From positions 992,001 through 1,056,000 of the forward strand of contig NZ_JACLZF010000002.1 of assembly GCF_014243345.1 (NCBI RefSeq): a stretch of 64,000 nucleotides of DNA. Direction: 5' to 3'. The notes under the pieces are model-generated. The model saw only the letters and a program-made list of their open reading frames with translations. It made no database searches and was not told where the DNA came from. Positions 1-7,679 of this stretch are shown here, piece after piece (position 1 is the first letter of the stretch; each line of letters begins with the position of its first letter). A program made the translations under genes and the position numbers. This stretch comes from Robiginitalea sp. SC105. GTDB lineage: Bacteria > Bacteroidota > Bacteroidia > Flavobacteriales > Flavobacteriaceae.

Positions 1-3000
1 AGCGGGCTCTATGTTACGGCCGGCTCCCCGAACCTGGGAGGCGGAAATCAGCTGAACATGGAAGTGCTCGGACAGGATGCCCCTCAGGGCACCCCGAGTG
101 TCGCCAGTACGTTAGCAGCCCCTGCATCGGTGGTGATTGCCGATGGTACTTCCGAGGATATCCAATTGGATCTTACAGACGGGAATCAGGGCATCTTTAT
201 CCGTTCCATGACCCTGACCGGGCCGGACGCAGCAGACTTTAGCATCGACTCGGGCGAATTAGCCAATGCGTTGCTGGGAGCAGGGGAATCGCAGACCGTT
301 TCGGTATCCCTATCGGGTACCGGTGCGGATCGTGTAGCCGCGCTCCTGATCGAATACGGTGCAGCGTCATCCGTCAGCATTGCGCTCACCAACAACGCAG
401 CCCTGACCGTGGACGTGACCAACCCCGGAAACCAGTTTAACTATGAAGGGGATGTGATCAGCCTCCCGGTTATAGCCAGTGGCCCGAATAGTCTGACCTA
501 TGCGGCAACCGGTTTACCGCCCAACCTCTCCATCGATCCGGATACCGGCGTGATTTCCGGGACCATTTCCAACGGCAGCGGAGGCGGAAGTGGTTTCACC
601 GAACAGAACGGGGTGGTCGCCATTGAGGCCGAATCCGGTACGCTAGTCCCCAACTGGTCCACGACCAATGCGGACGGAGAAACGGGGATCATTGCCGGCA
701 CCAATAGCTTCAACAACCAGAATGGCGGTACGATCCCGTATCAGATAAATATCACCACCCCGGGCGTTTATCGGGTGATCTGGAACAGCTTTTACAGTGG
801 GGCTGACCCGACCGAAGAGAATGATGCCTGGCTGCGCTTTGCGAATGACAGTAATACCTGGTTCTTTGCGACAGACAATTCGGCCGGGGACCCGGGTACG
901 GAAGCCCAGATGATTGCCAACCTGCAGGGCGCCCAGAATGAAGTGCTCTTTCCGGTTGGAAGCATCCGTGAAAGTGCTGCAACCACGCCCAATGGGAGCA
1001 CCAGCAACGGGTTCTTCAAGATTTATAAATCGGGTGGTTCCCCGGAAGTTTACGAATGGGAAGCCTGGACCAGCGACAATGACAACCACAACATCTACGT
1101 GTGGTTCGTGAACCCTGGCACGTATACCATGGAGATTTCGGAGCGTTCCCTGGGACATGCTATAGATAAAATTGTGTTATACAAAAAAGATGACTACAAT
1201 TTTAGCGGGGCCCAGTTGGATGCCCTTCCGGAATCCCCGACTGGAAGCGGCCCGGGTGCTTCGGCCAACAGTCCATACGACGTACAGGTAACGGTGACAG
1301 ACGATGTAACCGCGGAGGAAACTACGGTGGATTTCCAGTGGATCATCGGCGCCAATGGCGACTTGATTGCAGTTCCGGAGGCGGATCCGGTAAGCGGTGA
1401 AGCTCCGTTGACCGTGCAGTTCACAGGCAGCAACTCCCTGGATGACGTGGGCGTGGTATCCTATGCCTGGGACTTCAAAGATGGGGGGACTTCCAATGAG
1501 GCAGACCCGCAATATACCTTCAATACCCCGGGCACCTATGTGGTGGATCTGACCGTCACGGACGGGGACAGCAATTCAGATACGAACAGTATTACCATAG
1601 AGGTTGTTGCAGGTCCGAGCCAACCCCCTGTTGCTGATGCCGGTGTTGACCAGGAGATCACCCTGCCCACCAATAGCGTGGTCCTTTCCGGATCCGCGAC
1701 CGATCCGGACGGGGGAGTCATCACCGACTTTTTATGGACACAACAGAGTGGACCTTCAACCGCTACTCTCAGTGGTGCGGATTCGGCGGTGCTCACTGCC
1801 GGTGACCTGATAGAAGGAAATTATGTGTTCCGCCTGACGGTTACGGATGATGAAGCGGAGACCGGCTTTGATGAGGTCACGGTAACGGTCCTCTTTGACT
1901 CCCAGCCGCCCCTTGTGGATGCGGGACCTGACCAGGAAATCACCATCCCTGTCAATAATGTGGTGTTGCCAGGTTCGGCCACGGATCCCGACGGAGGCGC
2001 GATTGCCTCTTACCTGTGGACACAGGAAAGCGGTCCGGGCACTGCCACCCTCAGTGGGGCAAATACGCCGGAACTGACTGCCAGCGACTTGGTAGTAGGT
2101 ACTTATGTATTCCGCCTGACGGCCACGGATGATGAAGCGGAGACCGGTTTTGATGAGGTCACCGTCACGGTATTGCCACAGCTGTTTCCTCCGGTTGTCG
2201 CTGCGGGAGCCGACCAGGATATTGTGCTGCCAGTCAATACGGCCGTGTTGCCAGGTTCGGCCACAGATCCGGATGGCGGGACTATTGTTACCTACCTCTG
2301 GACACAGGAGAGTGGCCCGGCAACTGCCCCCCTTAATGGGGTTGATACACCCGAACTGACAGCCAGCGCTTTGGTCGAAGGCACCTATGTATTTCGCCTG
2401 ACCGCTACGGACGATGAAGGGGACACCGGCTTTGATGAGGTTACCGTCAACGTGTTGCCGGAGAACACCTTGCTTCCCCCGGTGGTTAATGCCGGTGCCG
2501 ACCAGGAAATCACCCTCCCGACCAACAGCGTAATACTTCCAGGTTCGGCCTCCGACCCGGATGGGGGAGCCATAGTGACCTACCTCTGGACACAGGAGAG
2601 CGGGCCTTCAACAGCTACCCTGAGTGGGGCGGATACCCCGGAACTGACTGCCGGTGGACTTGTGGAAGGTTCCTATGTTTTCAGGCTGACAGCTACGGAT
2701 GACGAAGATGCTACCGGCTTTGACGAAGTCACTGTGACCGTCCTGCCGCAGCTGCAGGCCCCGGTTGTGGACGCAGGACCGGACCAGAATATCGTGTTGC
2801 CGGTGAACTCCGTACTCCTTTCCAGTACGGCCACAGACCCCGATGGTGGAGCTATAGTGACCTACCTCTGGACGCAGGAAAGTGGGCCCGCAGCGGCTAC
2901 CTTAAGCGGCAGCGGCAGTGCGGACCTGACTGCGGCGGACCTGGTTCTCGGGACCTATATATTCCGACTGACTGTCACAGACGATGACGGCCAAACCGGG

Positions 3001-3588
3001 TTTGACGAGGTTTCGGTTACCGTTCAGGAGGGAACACCCGGAAACGTGGCACCGAATGCTGTTGCCAGTGCCACCCCTGCAAGCGGGGATGCGCCACTGA
3101 TAGTCCAATTCACCGGGCGCAACTCGACAGACGATTTCGGAATTACCAGTTTCCTGTGGAACTTTGACGACGGCAATACATCCACGGAGGTGGATCCGGA
3201 GCATATTTTTGAAGAACCGGGAGAATACACGGTGGTCCTCACGGTTACCGACGCGGATGGGCTCACCGATACCGCTACGCTGACCATTGTAGTCACAGAA
3301 GGCATCCCCGGAGGAGAAGACTCCATGAGCGCAATCGTCATAAACCCTTCCCGCAATGGTTTGGTTGAAATCGAGGTCAGGAATATGCCAGCCGATAAAA
3401 ATATCACAGATATATTCCTGCACGATTACACGGGCAAACTGGTCCGGGAGTTCAATCCTGAAACAAATGGGTTAACTGACCAGGTTTATAACTTGGATGT
3501 GGCCGCGGTTGGTGTAGGCCTTTACTATGTAACCCTCGAATTTAATACCGGAGAGGTTATATTGTTAAAGGTTCTTATTACCAATTAA
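1..3588 (+). CDS. Secreted PKD-repeat, carbohydrate-binding protein with T9SS-like C-terminal domain (5' end missing)
   Basis: The frame is open from the first base, so the N-terminus and any signal peptide lie upstream of the window. Reading along the gene I see an anchor-like segment (to about base 400), a putative Ig-like domain (about 420-580), a jelly-roll carbohydrate-binding module starting VAIEAESG (about 610-1180), a PKD domain with the core YAWDF (about 1370-1605), five tandem PKD-like repeats of about 95 residues sharing DAGxDQxIxLP and SATDPDGG (1621 to about 3030), a second PKD domain (about 3045-3300) and an 85-residue tail ending in GLYYVTLEFN and VLITN. The tail resembles the type A sorting domain of T9SS cargo. 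It is probably a cell-surface or secreted polysaccharide-binding protein; any catalytic domain would be upstream. The domain reading is firm; substrate is unknown. Confidence 0.85.
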   Translation, partial: SGLYVTAGSPNLGGGNQLNMEVLGQDAPQGTPSVASTLAAPASVVIADGTSEDIQLDLTDGNQGIFIRSMTLTGPDAADFSIDSGELANALLGAGESQTVSVSLSGTGADRVAALLIEYGAASSVSIALTNNAALTVDVTNPGNQFNYEGDVISLPVIASGPNSLTYAATGLPPNLSIDPDTGVISGTISNGSGGGSGFTEQNGVVAIEAESGTLVPNWSTTNADGETGIIAGTNSFNNQNGGTIPYQINITTPGVYRVIWNSFYSGADPTEENDAWLRFANDSNTWFFATDNSAGDPGTEAQMIANLQGAQNEVLFPVGSIRESAATTPNGSTSNGFFKIYKSGGSPEVYEWEAWTSDNDNHNIYVWFVNPGTYTMEISERSLGHAIDKIVLYKKDDYNFSGAQLDALPESPTGSGPGASANSPYDVQVTVTDDVTAEETTVDFQWIIGANGDLIAVPEADPVSGEAPLTVQFTGSNSLDDVGVVSYAWDFKDGGTSNEADPQYTFNTPGTYVVDLTVTDGDSNSDTNSITIEVVAGPSQPPVADAGVDQEITLPTNSVVLSGSATDPDGGVITDFLWTQQSGPSTATLSGADSAVLTAGDLIEGNYVFRLTVTDDEAETGFDEVTVTVLFDSQPPLVDAGPDQEITIPVNNVVLPGSATDPDGGAIASYLWTQESGPGTATLSGANTPELTASDLVVGTYVFRLTATDDEAETGFDEVTVTVLPQLFPPVVAAGADQDIVLPVNTAVLPGSATDPDGGTIVTYLWTQESGPATAPLNGVDTPELTASALVEGTYVFRLTATDDEGDTGFDEVTVNVLPENTLLPPVVNAGADQEITLPTNSVILPGSASDPDGGAIVTYLWTQESGPSTATLSGADTPELTAGGLVEGSYVFRLTATDDEDATGFDEVTVTVLPQLQAPVVDAGPDQNIVLPVNSVLLSSTATDPDGGAIVTYLWTQESGPAAATLSGSGSADLTAADLVLGTYIFRLTVTDDDGQTGFDEVSVTVQEGTPGNVAPNAVASATPASGDAPLIVQFTGRNSTDDFGITSFLWNFDDGNTSTEVDPEHIFEEPGEYTVVLTVTDADGLTDTATLTIVVTEGIPGGEDSMSAIVINPSRNGLVEIEVRNMPADKNITDIFLHDYTGKLVREFNPETNGLTDQVYNLDVAAVGVGLYYVTLEFNTGEVILLKVLITN
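1621..3030 (+). repeat. Five tandem PKD-like protein repeats of about 285 bp
   Basis: Repeat units begin near 1621, 1906, 2190, 2476 and 2758. Each encodes a sequence beginning P-[PV]-V-x-A-G-x-D-Q, then S-A-T-D-P-D-G-G, a W-T-Q-[EQ]-S-G-P segment and T-G-F-D-E-V-T-V. Several segments are nearly identical at DNA level (for example the codons for TDDEAETGFDEV in units 1 and 2), which points to recent internal duplication or gene conversion. Confidence 0.85.
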
Positions 3589-3610
3589 ATAGCGATTGCC
3601 AATAACAAAA

Positions 3611-3640
3611 AGACCCGCTGAGGCGGGTCTTTTTTTTTTG
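3611..3640 (+). terminator. Rho-independent terminator of the PKD protein gene
   Basis: A perfect 8-bp stem AGACCCGC/GCGGGTCT with loop TGAG is followed by a run of nine or more T. It lies 22 bases after the stop codon. A run of A on the left side may let it also act on the leftward cpsB-like gene. Confidence 0.93.
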
Positions 3641-3702
3641 TCGGTCACGTTTTTTGACAATCACAAAATATCTTGGCCCACGGCCTGAAGTACAATTGAC
3701 GT

Positions 3703-4443
3703 TTAGTAAAAAGCTTCGATAGTATGTTGAATTACGATTTCAACCTGCTGCATCCGTTTTCGGGACAGCCGGATTTCCTTGAGTGCATGAAGGTGTTTGA
3801 TGCCGTGGGCATCGGAGGCGACAAAGTCAACAAGTTCCTCGTCCAGTAGCTCAAACGCCATTTTCTGCACCTCACTCCCGTAGTAATCGCCCAGGCTGAG
3901 GAAGTTCAGTTGAAACAGGGTGCCCTTTTGGGCATACTTGCGATAATGGCCCTTCTGTTTGTGGAGGTACATATACCGCTCCGGGTGAGCGAGGATGGGC
4001 GTAAAGCCCTTGCGTGAAATTTCTACGATGCATTCATCGAAATTCAAGGAAGGCTGCAGGTACGACATCTCCACGAGCAGGTAGCGGTTGCGCAGGGGCA
4101 TGACCCCATCTTCCTTCAGCAGGAGTTCAAATGTATCGTCAATCATGTGTTCCGCGGCGGGTTCAACAGCCACGTCGTTCATTTTATGGTCCATGAGCGC
4201 ATCCATCAGTTGATCGTGGGCAGCCTCGATGGTTTCCCTGTTGTTGGGATGAAGTGGTTGCAGGATATGGGGGGTAGCTATAAAGCGGTGGATACCCAGT
4301 TCCCCGAACTCCCGGACGAGCCCAAGGGACGCTTCCAGATCGGCAGCACCGTCGTCGATGCCCGGAAGGATATGGTTGTGGATATCCACAAAATCTTCCA
4401 GGTGGTCTACCAGGTATCGCTTTTTTTCAAAAAAACTGAACAT
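3703..4443 (-). CDS. CpsB/CapC-type PHP tyrosine-protein phosphatase
   Basis: The 246-residue protein carries the PHP-fold metal motifs of the manganese-dependent CpsB/YwqE phosphatases: HNHILPGIDDG at residues 22-32, ATPHI, LAHPERY and SDAHG near the C-terminus. In Firmicutes these enzymes dephosphorylate the BY-kinase that controls capsule or exopolysaccharide assembly. Length fits the family. The start ATG at 4443 lies just downstream of a TATTTTTG promoter box. No kinase or polysaccharide genes are next to it here, so it stands alone between the PKD protein and the proline operon; its substrate is inferred from the family only. Confidence 0.9.
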   Translation of the reverse strand: MFSFFEKKRYLVDHLEDFVDIHNHILPGIDDGAADLEASLGLVREFGELGIHRFIATPHILQPLHPNNRETIEAAHDQLMDALMDHKMNDVAVEPAAEHMIDDTFELLLKEDGVMPLRNRYLLVEMSYLQPSLNFDECIVEISRKGFTPILAHPERYMYLHKQKGHYRKYAQKGTLFQLNFLSLGDYYGSEVQKMAFELLDEELVDFVASDAHGIKHLHALKEIRLSRKRMQQVEIVIQHTIEAFY

Positions 4444-4458
4444 ACTGCAAAGTTCCTA

Positions 4459-4466
4459 CAAAAATA
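4459..4466 (-). promoter_or_regulatory. Putative Bacteroidota -7 box of the PHP phosphatase gene
   Basis: The minus strand reads TATTTTTG, matching TAnnTTTG, and ends 15 bases upstream of the start codon. No clear TTG was found at the -33 position. Confidence 0.5.
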
Positions 4467-4713
4467 GCGTTTCTCAATTTGGAAAACTCCGTTGATCGGT
4501 CGAATCTGGTTTCCGTATGGGTTCACCCGACCATGGGGGTACACATGTCGGAGGCAGCAGACTTCTGACCGTTTTCACTTTGGGGGCCTTCCCTTTTTCT
4601 CAGACCCCCGAACTGTTAACAAACCCCTAAAGAAACCCCGATACCCAGCCCCAAATGTTATAAAATGTTATCAAAGGGCTATTTCTCCCACAGGATTTGT
4701 TTAAGACAGGCAG

Positions 4714-4732
4714 AATGTTATAATACAACATT
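4714..4732. promoter_or_regulatory. Putative operator upstream of the proline operon
   Basis: The 19-bp element has arms AATGTT and AACATT around ATAATAC; 8 of 9 base pairs match. The left arm repeats the AATGTTAT found at 4654 and 4664. It sits 30 bases before the proC start, where a transcription factor could control all three proline genes. The binding protein is unknown. Confidence 0.45.
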
Positions 4733-4761
4733 GTAGTAAACATAAACCTGAAACTTAAAGT

Positions 4762-5571
4762 ATGAAAATACTGGTTATTGGAGCCGGAAACATGGGACTG
4801 ACGTACGCGCAGGCCATGTCCAAATCCAGAATTCTGAAAAAGCGCAACATCATGATCCTCGACAGCGCCGAGGAAAAAGTGGAACAGCTCAATAAAATGG
4901 CGCACTTCGACGCGTTTGACAAACTCGAGGATTGTGTGCCCCAGGCAGACATGATCTTTGTGGCGGTCAAACCCCATCACAGCAAGGGGTTGTTCGAGGA
5001 TATGGCAGGCCTGACCAAAAAGGGCCAGATCATCATCTCCATCATGGCAGGGGTATCCATCGATTTTATCCGCAAGGCCACCGGGCTCACAAAAATCGTC
5101 CGGGCCATGCCCAACCTGCCCGCCCAGGTAGGGAAGGGCCTTACCTCCTATATCGCCTCGGAGGAGGTTTCCCGTATCGAGGGCCTGACCATCGAGGAAC
5201 TGCTGAACACCACCGGGAAATCCATCCTGGTCAGCAAGGAAAAATACATCGATGCCTCCACCGGGATATCCGGAAGCGGCCCTGCCTACGTCTTCTATTT
5301 CATGCAGAGCATGATGGAGGCAGCCCTTCAAATGGGTTTCTCCGCCAATGACTCCAAGGTACTGGTCAGCCAGACCTTCGAAGGAGCCATCGAACTGTTC
5401 AACCAGTCCGACCTTTCGCCGGACGGCTGGATGAAAAAGGTGGCCTCCAAAGGGGGGACCACCCAGGCAGCCCTGGATTCCATGGAGGACAACAAGGTAA
5501 ACGAACTAATCAAGGAGGCGGCCTTCTCGGCGTTTAACCGGGCCGTGGAACTGGGAGAAGCACACGTATGA
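4762..5571 (+). CDS. proC: Pyrroline-5-carboxylate reductase
   Basis: ProC reduces 1-pyrroline-5-carboxylate to L-proline with NAD(P)H, the last step of proline synthesis from glutamate. The 269-residue protein has the Rossmann dinucleotide motif GAGNMG at residues 7-12, the AVKP segment and the family signature SGSGPAYVFYF in the C-terminal dimerisation domain. Length is normal. It is the first gene of a proC-proB-proA operon and overlaps proB by four bases (ATGA), suggesting translational coupling. Confidence 0.97.
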   Translation: MKILVIGAGNMGLTYAQAMSKSRILKKRNIMILDSAEEKVEQLNKMAHFDAFDKLEDCVPQADMIFVAVKPHHSKGLFEDMAGLTKKGQIIISIMAGVSIDFIRKATGLTKIVRAMPNLPAQVGKGLTSYIASEEVSRIEGLTIEELLNTTGKSILVSKEKYIDASTGISGSGPAYVFYFMQSMMEAALQMGFSANDSKVLVSQTFEGAIELFNQSDLSPDGWMKKVASKGGTTQAALDSMEDNKVNELIKEAAFSAFNRAVELGEAHV

Positions 5572-6344
5572 AATACAAACAGCGAATAGTCGTTAAAGTC
5601 GGCACCAATGTGATGACCAACCGGGACAACCGGATCGTCCGCCCCGTCCTGAGGAACCTGGTTTCCCAGGTAGCGGAATTGTACGAACGGGATATCATTA
5701 CCACCCTGGTTTCCTCCGGGTCGGTAATTGCCGGCCGGGAAGTGCTGGGCAAGTCCCAGATCAAGGATAAAACCCAGAGGCGGCAGGTATATTCGGCCAT
5801 TGGCCAGCCCCGGATGATGCGGTTGTATTACAACATCTTCCACGACTTCGGGATGAAATGCGCACAGGTACTGCCTACCAAACGCGATTTCAACCCGGGT
5901 ATCCACCGGGAGAACATGATCAATTGCTATGAGGGGCTGCTTTCCGAGGGGGTGATCCCGATCGCCAACGAGGACGATGCCGTCTCCGTCACCATGTCGA
6001 TGTTCTCGGACAACGACGAGCTCGCCGGGCTCGTGGCCGAGCTGCTCAACGTGGACAAGCTCATCCTGCTCACCGATACGGATGGGCTGTATACCGGACA
6101 CCCGGACGATGCGGGCACCGAACTTATCAAGCATGTTACGTCCAATGACGACGTGGATAAGTTTATCAAGGAAAACGGCAAGGGAGAGGCTGAAGGCCGC
6201 GGGGGAATGGGCTCCAAGCTGGACTTTGCCCAGAAGACGGCGGCCAAGAACATCCCGACATTCATCGCCAACGGCAAGAAGCCGAATGTCATACTCGACA
6301 TTATCGAAGGAAAGAACGTAGGAACCAAAATCACACTCAACTAA
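5568..6344 (+). CDS. proB: Glutamate 5-kinase, short form without PUA domain
   Basis: ProB phosphorylates glutamate to glutamyl-5-phosphate, the committed and usually proline-inhibited step. The 258-residue protein is an amino-acid-kinase fold with KVGTNVMTN near the N-terminus and GRGGMGSK near residue 207. The roughly 100-residue C-terminal PUA domain of the E. coli enzyme is absent; the protein stops after the kinase domain with no sign of frameshift. Single-domain forms exist in other bacteria, so this is a natural variant. It overlaps proC by four bases and ends three bases before proA. Confidence 0.95.
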   Translation: MKYKQRIVVKVGTNVMTNRDNRIVRPVLRNLVSQVAELYERDIITTLVSSGSVIAGREVLGKSQIKDKTQRRQVYSAIGQPRMMRLYYNIFHDFGMKCAQVLPTKRDFNPGIHRENMINCYEGLLSEGVIPIANEDDAVSVTMSMFSDNDELAGLVAELLNVDKLILLTDTDGLYTGHPDDAGTELIKHVTSNDDVDKFIKENGKGEAEGRGGMGSKLDFAQKTAAKNIPTFIANGKKPNVILDIIEGKNVGTKITLN

Positions 6345-6347
6345 AAA

Positions 6348-7547
6348 ATGCAATTACTAGATACCAAGCTTAAAAACAATGTATTAAAATCCATGATGCG
6401 CATCCTGGAAGAAGACCGGGAGGCATTGCTGGAGGCCAATAAAAAGGACCTGGAGGCCTTTGATAAGGACGACCAGGCGCTGTATGACCGGCTGGTCATG
6501 GATTCCGCCAAAATAGACGGGATGATCCGGTCGGTGGGGGAGGTGCTGGAGCAGCAGGACCCGGTCAACCGGGAAATCAGCCGGCGGACCGTTTCCGAAG
6601 GCCTTGAAGTGATCAACCGGACGGCGCCTTTCGGCACCATCCTGATCATTTACGAATCCCGGCCCGACGTAACCGTGGAGGCGGCCGTGCTGGCCTTCAA
6701 ATCCAACAACAAAATCCTGCTCAAGGGCGGGAAGGAAGCCTACCACAGCAATGTGGCCCTGGTAGCCTGCTGGCACAAGGCGCTTAAGGAAAACGATCTT
6801 TCCCCGGACTGGATCCGCTTGCTGAAGCTCGACCGCATGGCCACCCGGGAGTTCCTCATGAACCCGCCGGAGCCCATTGACCTGATCGTCCCGCGCGGGG
6901 GCGAACGTTTGATTGCCTTTGTCAAGGAGCACGCAACCTGTGCCGTACTTGTCAGCGGACGGGGGAACAATTTCCTGTATGTAGCGGATGACGCCGACTG
7001 GGACCAGAGCCTGAAAGTGATCCTCAATGCCAAAACGGATAAAATTTCGGCATGCAATGCATTGGATAAGATCTTGATCAGCTCCGGGATCCCCGATTAT
7101 GAGGACAAACTCAAGCAGTTGCAGAAGGTGCTCAAATCCCATGAGGTCAGCATCCTGGTTTCTGAACGGGTGGGGACCATCCTGCCGGAAGAAGAAGTCA
7201 TTGAAGATGATTCGGTCTGGTACCAGGAGTTCCTGGCCATGAAATGTTGCATCGGTTTGGTAGACTCCATGGATGATGCCATCGGTGCCATCAACACCTA
7301 TTCCGGCGGGCATTCGGCGACCATTATGACCCGGGACGACGGGCGAGCCGAACAGTTCATGCAGCAGGTCGACAGTGCGGCCGTGTACCGCAACGCCTCC
7401 ACCCGTTTTACGGATGGCGGGCAGATGGGGGTTGGGGCCGAACTGGCCATCAGCACGGACAAACTGCACCACCGCGGGCCCCTGGGCCTCAATGAACTGG
7501 TGACCAACAAATACTTTGTTTACGGGGACGGACACGTCCGCGTATAA
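6348..7547 (+). CDS. proA: Glutamate-5-semialdehyde dehydrogenase (gamma-glutamyl phosphate reductase)
   Basis: ProA reduces the glutamyl-5-phosphate made by ProB to glutamate-5-semialdehyde, which cyclises to the ProC substrate. The 399-residue ALDH-fold protein has the probable catalytic cysteine at 236 in SACNALDKIL, plus the conserved segments YESRPDVTVEA and VPRGG. Length is slightly under the E. coli enzyme. It starts three bases after the proB stop and is followed by a hairpin, so it closes the operon. With proC and proB it makes the pathway from glutamate complete. Confidence 0.97.
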   Translation: MQLLDTKLKNNVLKSMMRILEEDREALLEANKKDLEAFDKDDQALYDRLVMDSAKIDGMIRSVGEVLEQQDPVNREISRRTVSEGLEVINRTAPFGTILIIYESRPDVTVEAAVLAFKSNNKILLKGGKEAYHSNVALVACWHKALKENDLSPDWIRLLKLDRMATREFLMNPPEPIDLIVPRGGERLIAFVKEHATCAVLVSGRGNNFLYVADDADWDQSLKVILNAKTDKISACNALDKILISSGIPDYEDKLKQLQKVLKSHEVSILVSERVGTILPEEEVIEDDSVWYQEFLAMKCCIGLVDSMDDAIGAINTYSGGHSATIMTRDDGRAEQFMQQVDSAAVYRNASTRFTDGGQMGVGAELAISTDKLHHRGPLGLNELVTNKYFVYGDGHVRV

Positions 7548-7610
7548 AACGGCTGATTAAGTGCTACGGGAGGTTGCGGAAGATACCGCGTTACCTTCCC
7601 GTAAAAATGA

Positions 7611-7638
7611 AAACCCCGGCCATTTCTGGCCGGGGTTT
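7611..7638. terminator. Hairpin terminator between convergent proA and ppdK
   Basis: A perfect 11-bp stem AAACCCCGGCC/GGCCGGGGTTT encloses ATTTCT. It lies between two converging genes and can end transcription from both sides, although the T-runs are short. Confidence 0.75.
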
Positions 7639-7679
7639 GTCTGTTTGAAACGGGGTCCAAAAGCCCCGGACGATCCGCC

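Larger units (their letters stand above)
4444..4761. other. 318-bp divergent intergenic region between the PHP phosphatase and proC
   Basis: The region holds the phosphatase promoter box (4459-4466), three copies of AATGTTAT (4654-4661, 4664-4671, 4714-4721) and a near-palindrome at 4714-4732. Open frames in it (such as 4492-4704) show no recognisable protein. No TAnnTTTG box was found for the proline operon. No RNA gene was recognised. Confidence 0.6.

Noticed and set aside
1621-3030. CRISPR-like periodic repeats
   Set aside because: The period of about 285 bp corresponds to in-frame protein domains, not short repeats with unique spacers.
4492-4704. 70-codon frame in the proC upstream region
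   Set aside because: No recognisable protein pattern; it overlaps the repeated AATGTTAT regulatory motifs.
4696-4724. Sigma-70-like TTGTTT and TATAAT pair before proC
   Set aside because: Bacteroidota use a different promoter consensus; the TATAAT lies inside the palindrome and is probably chance.
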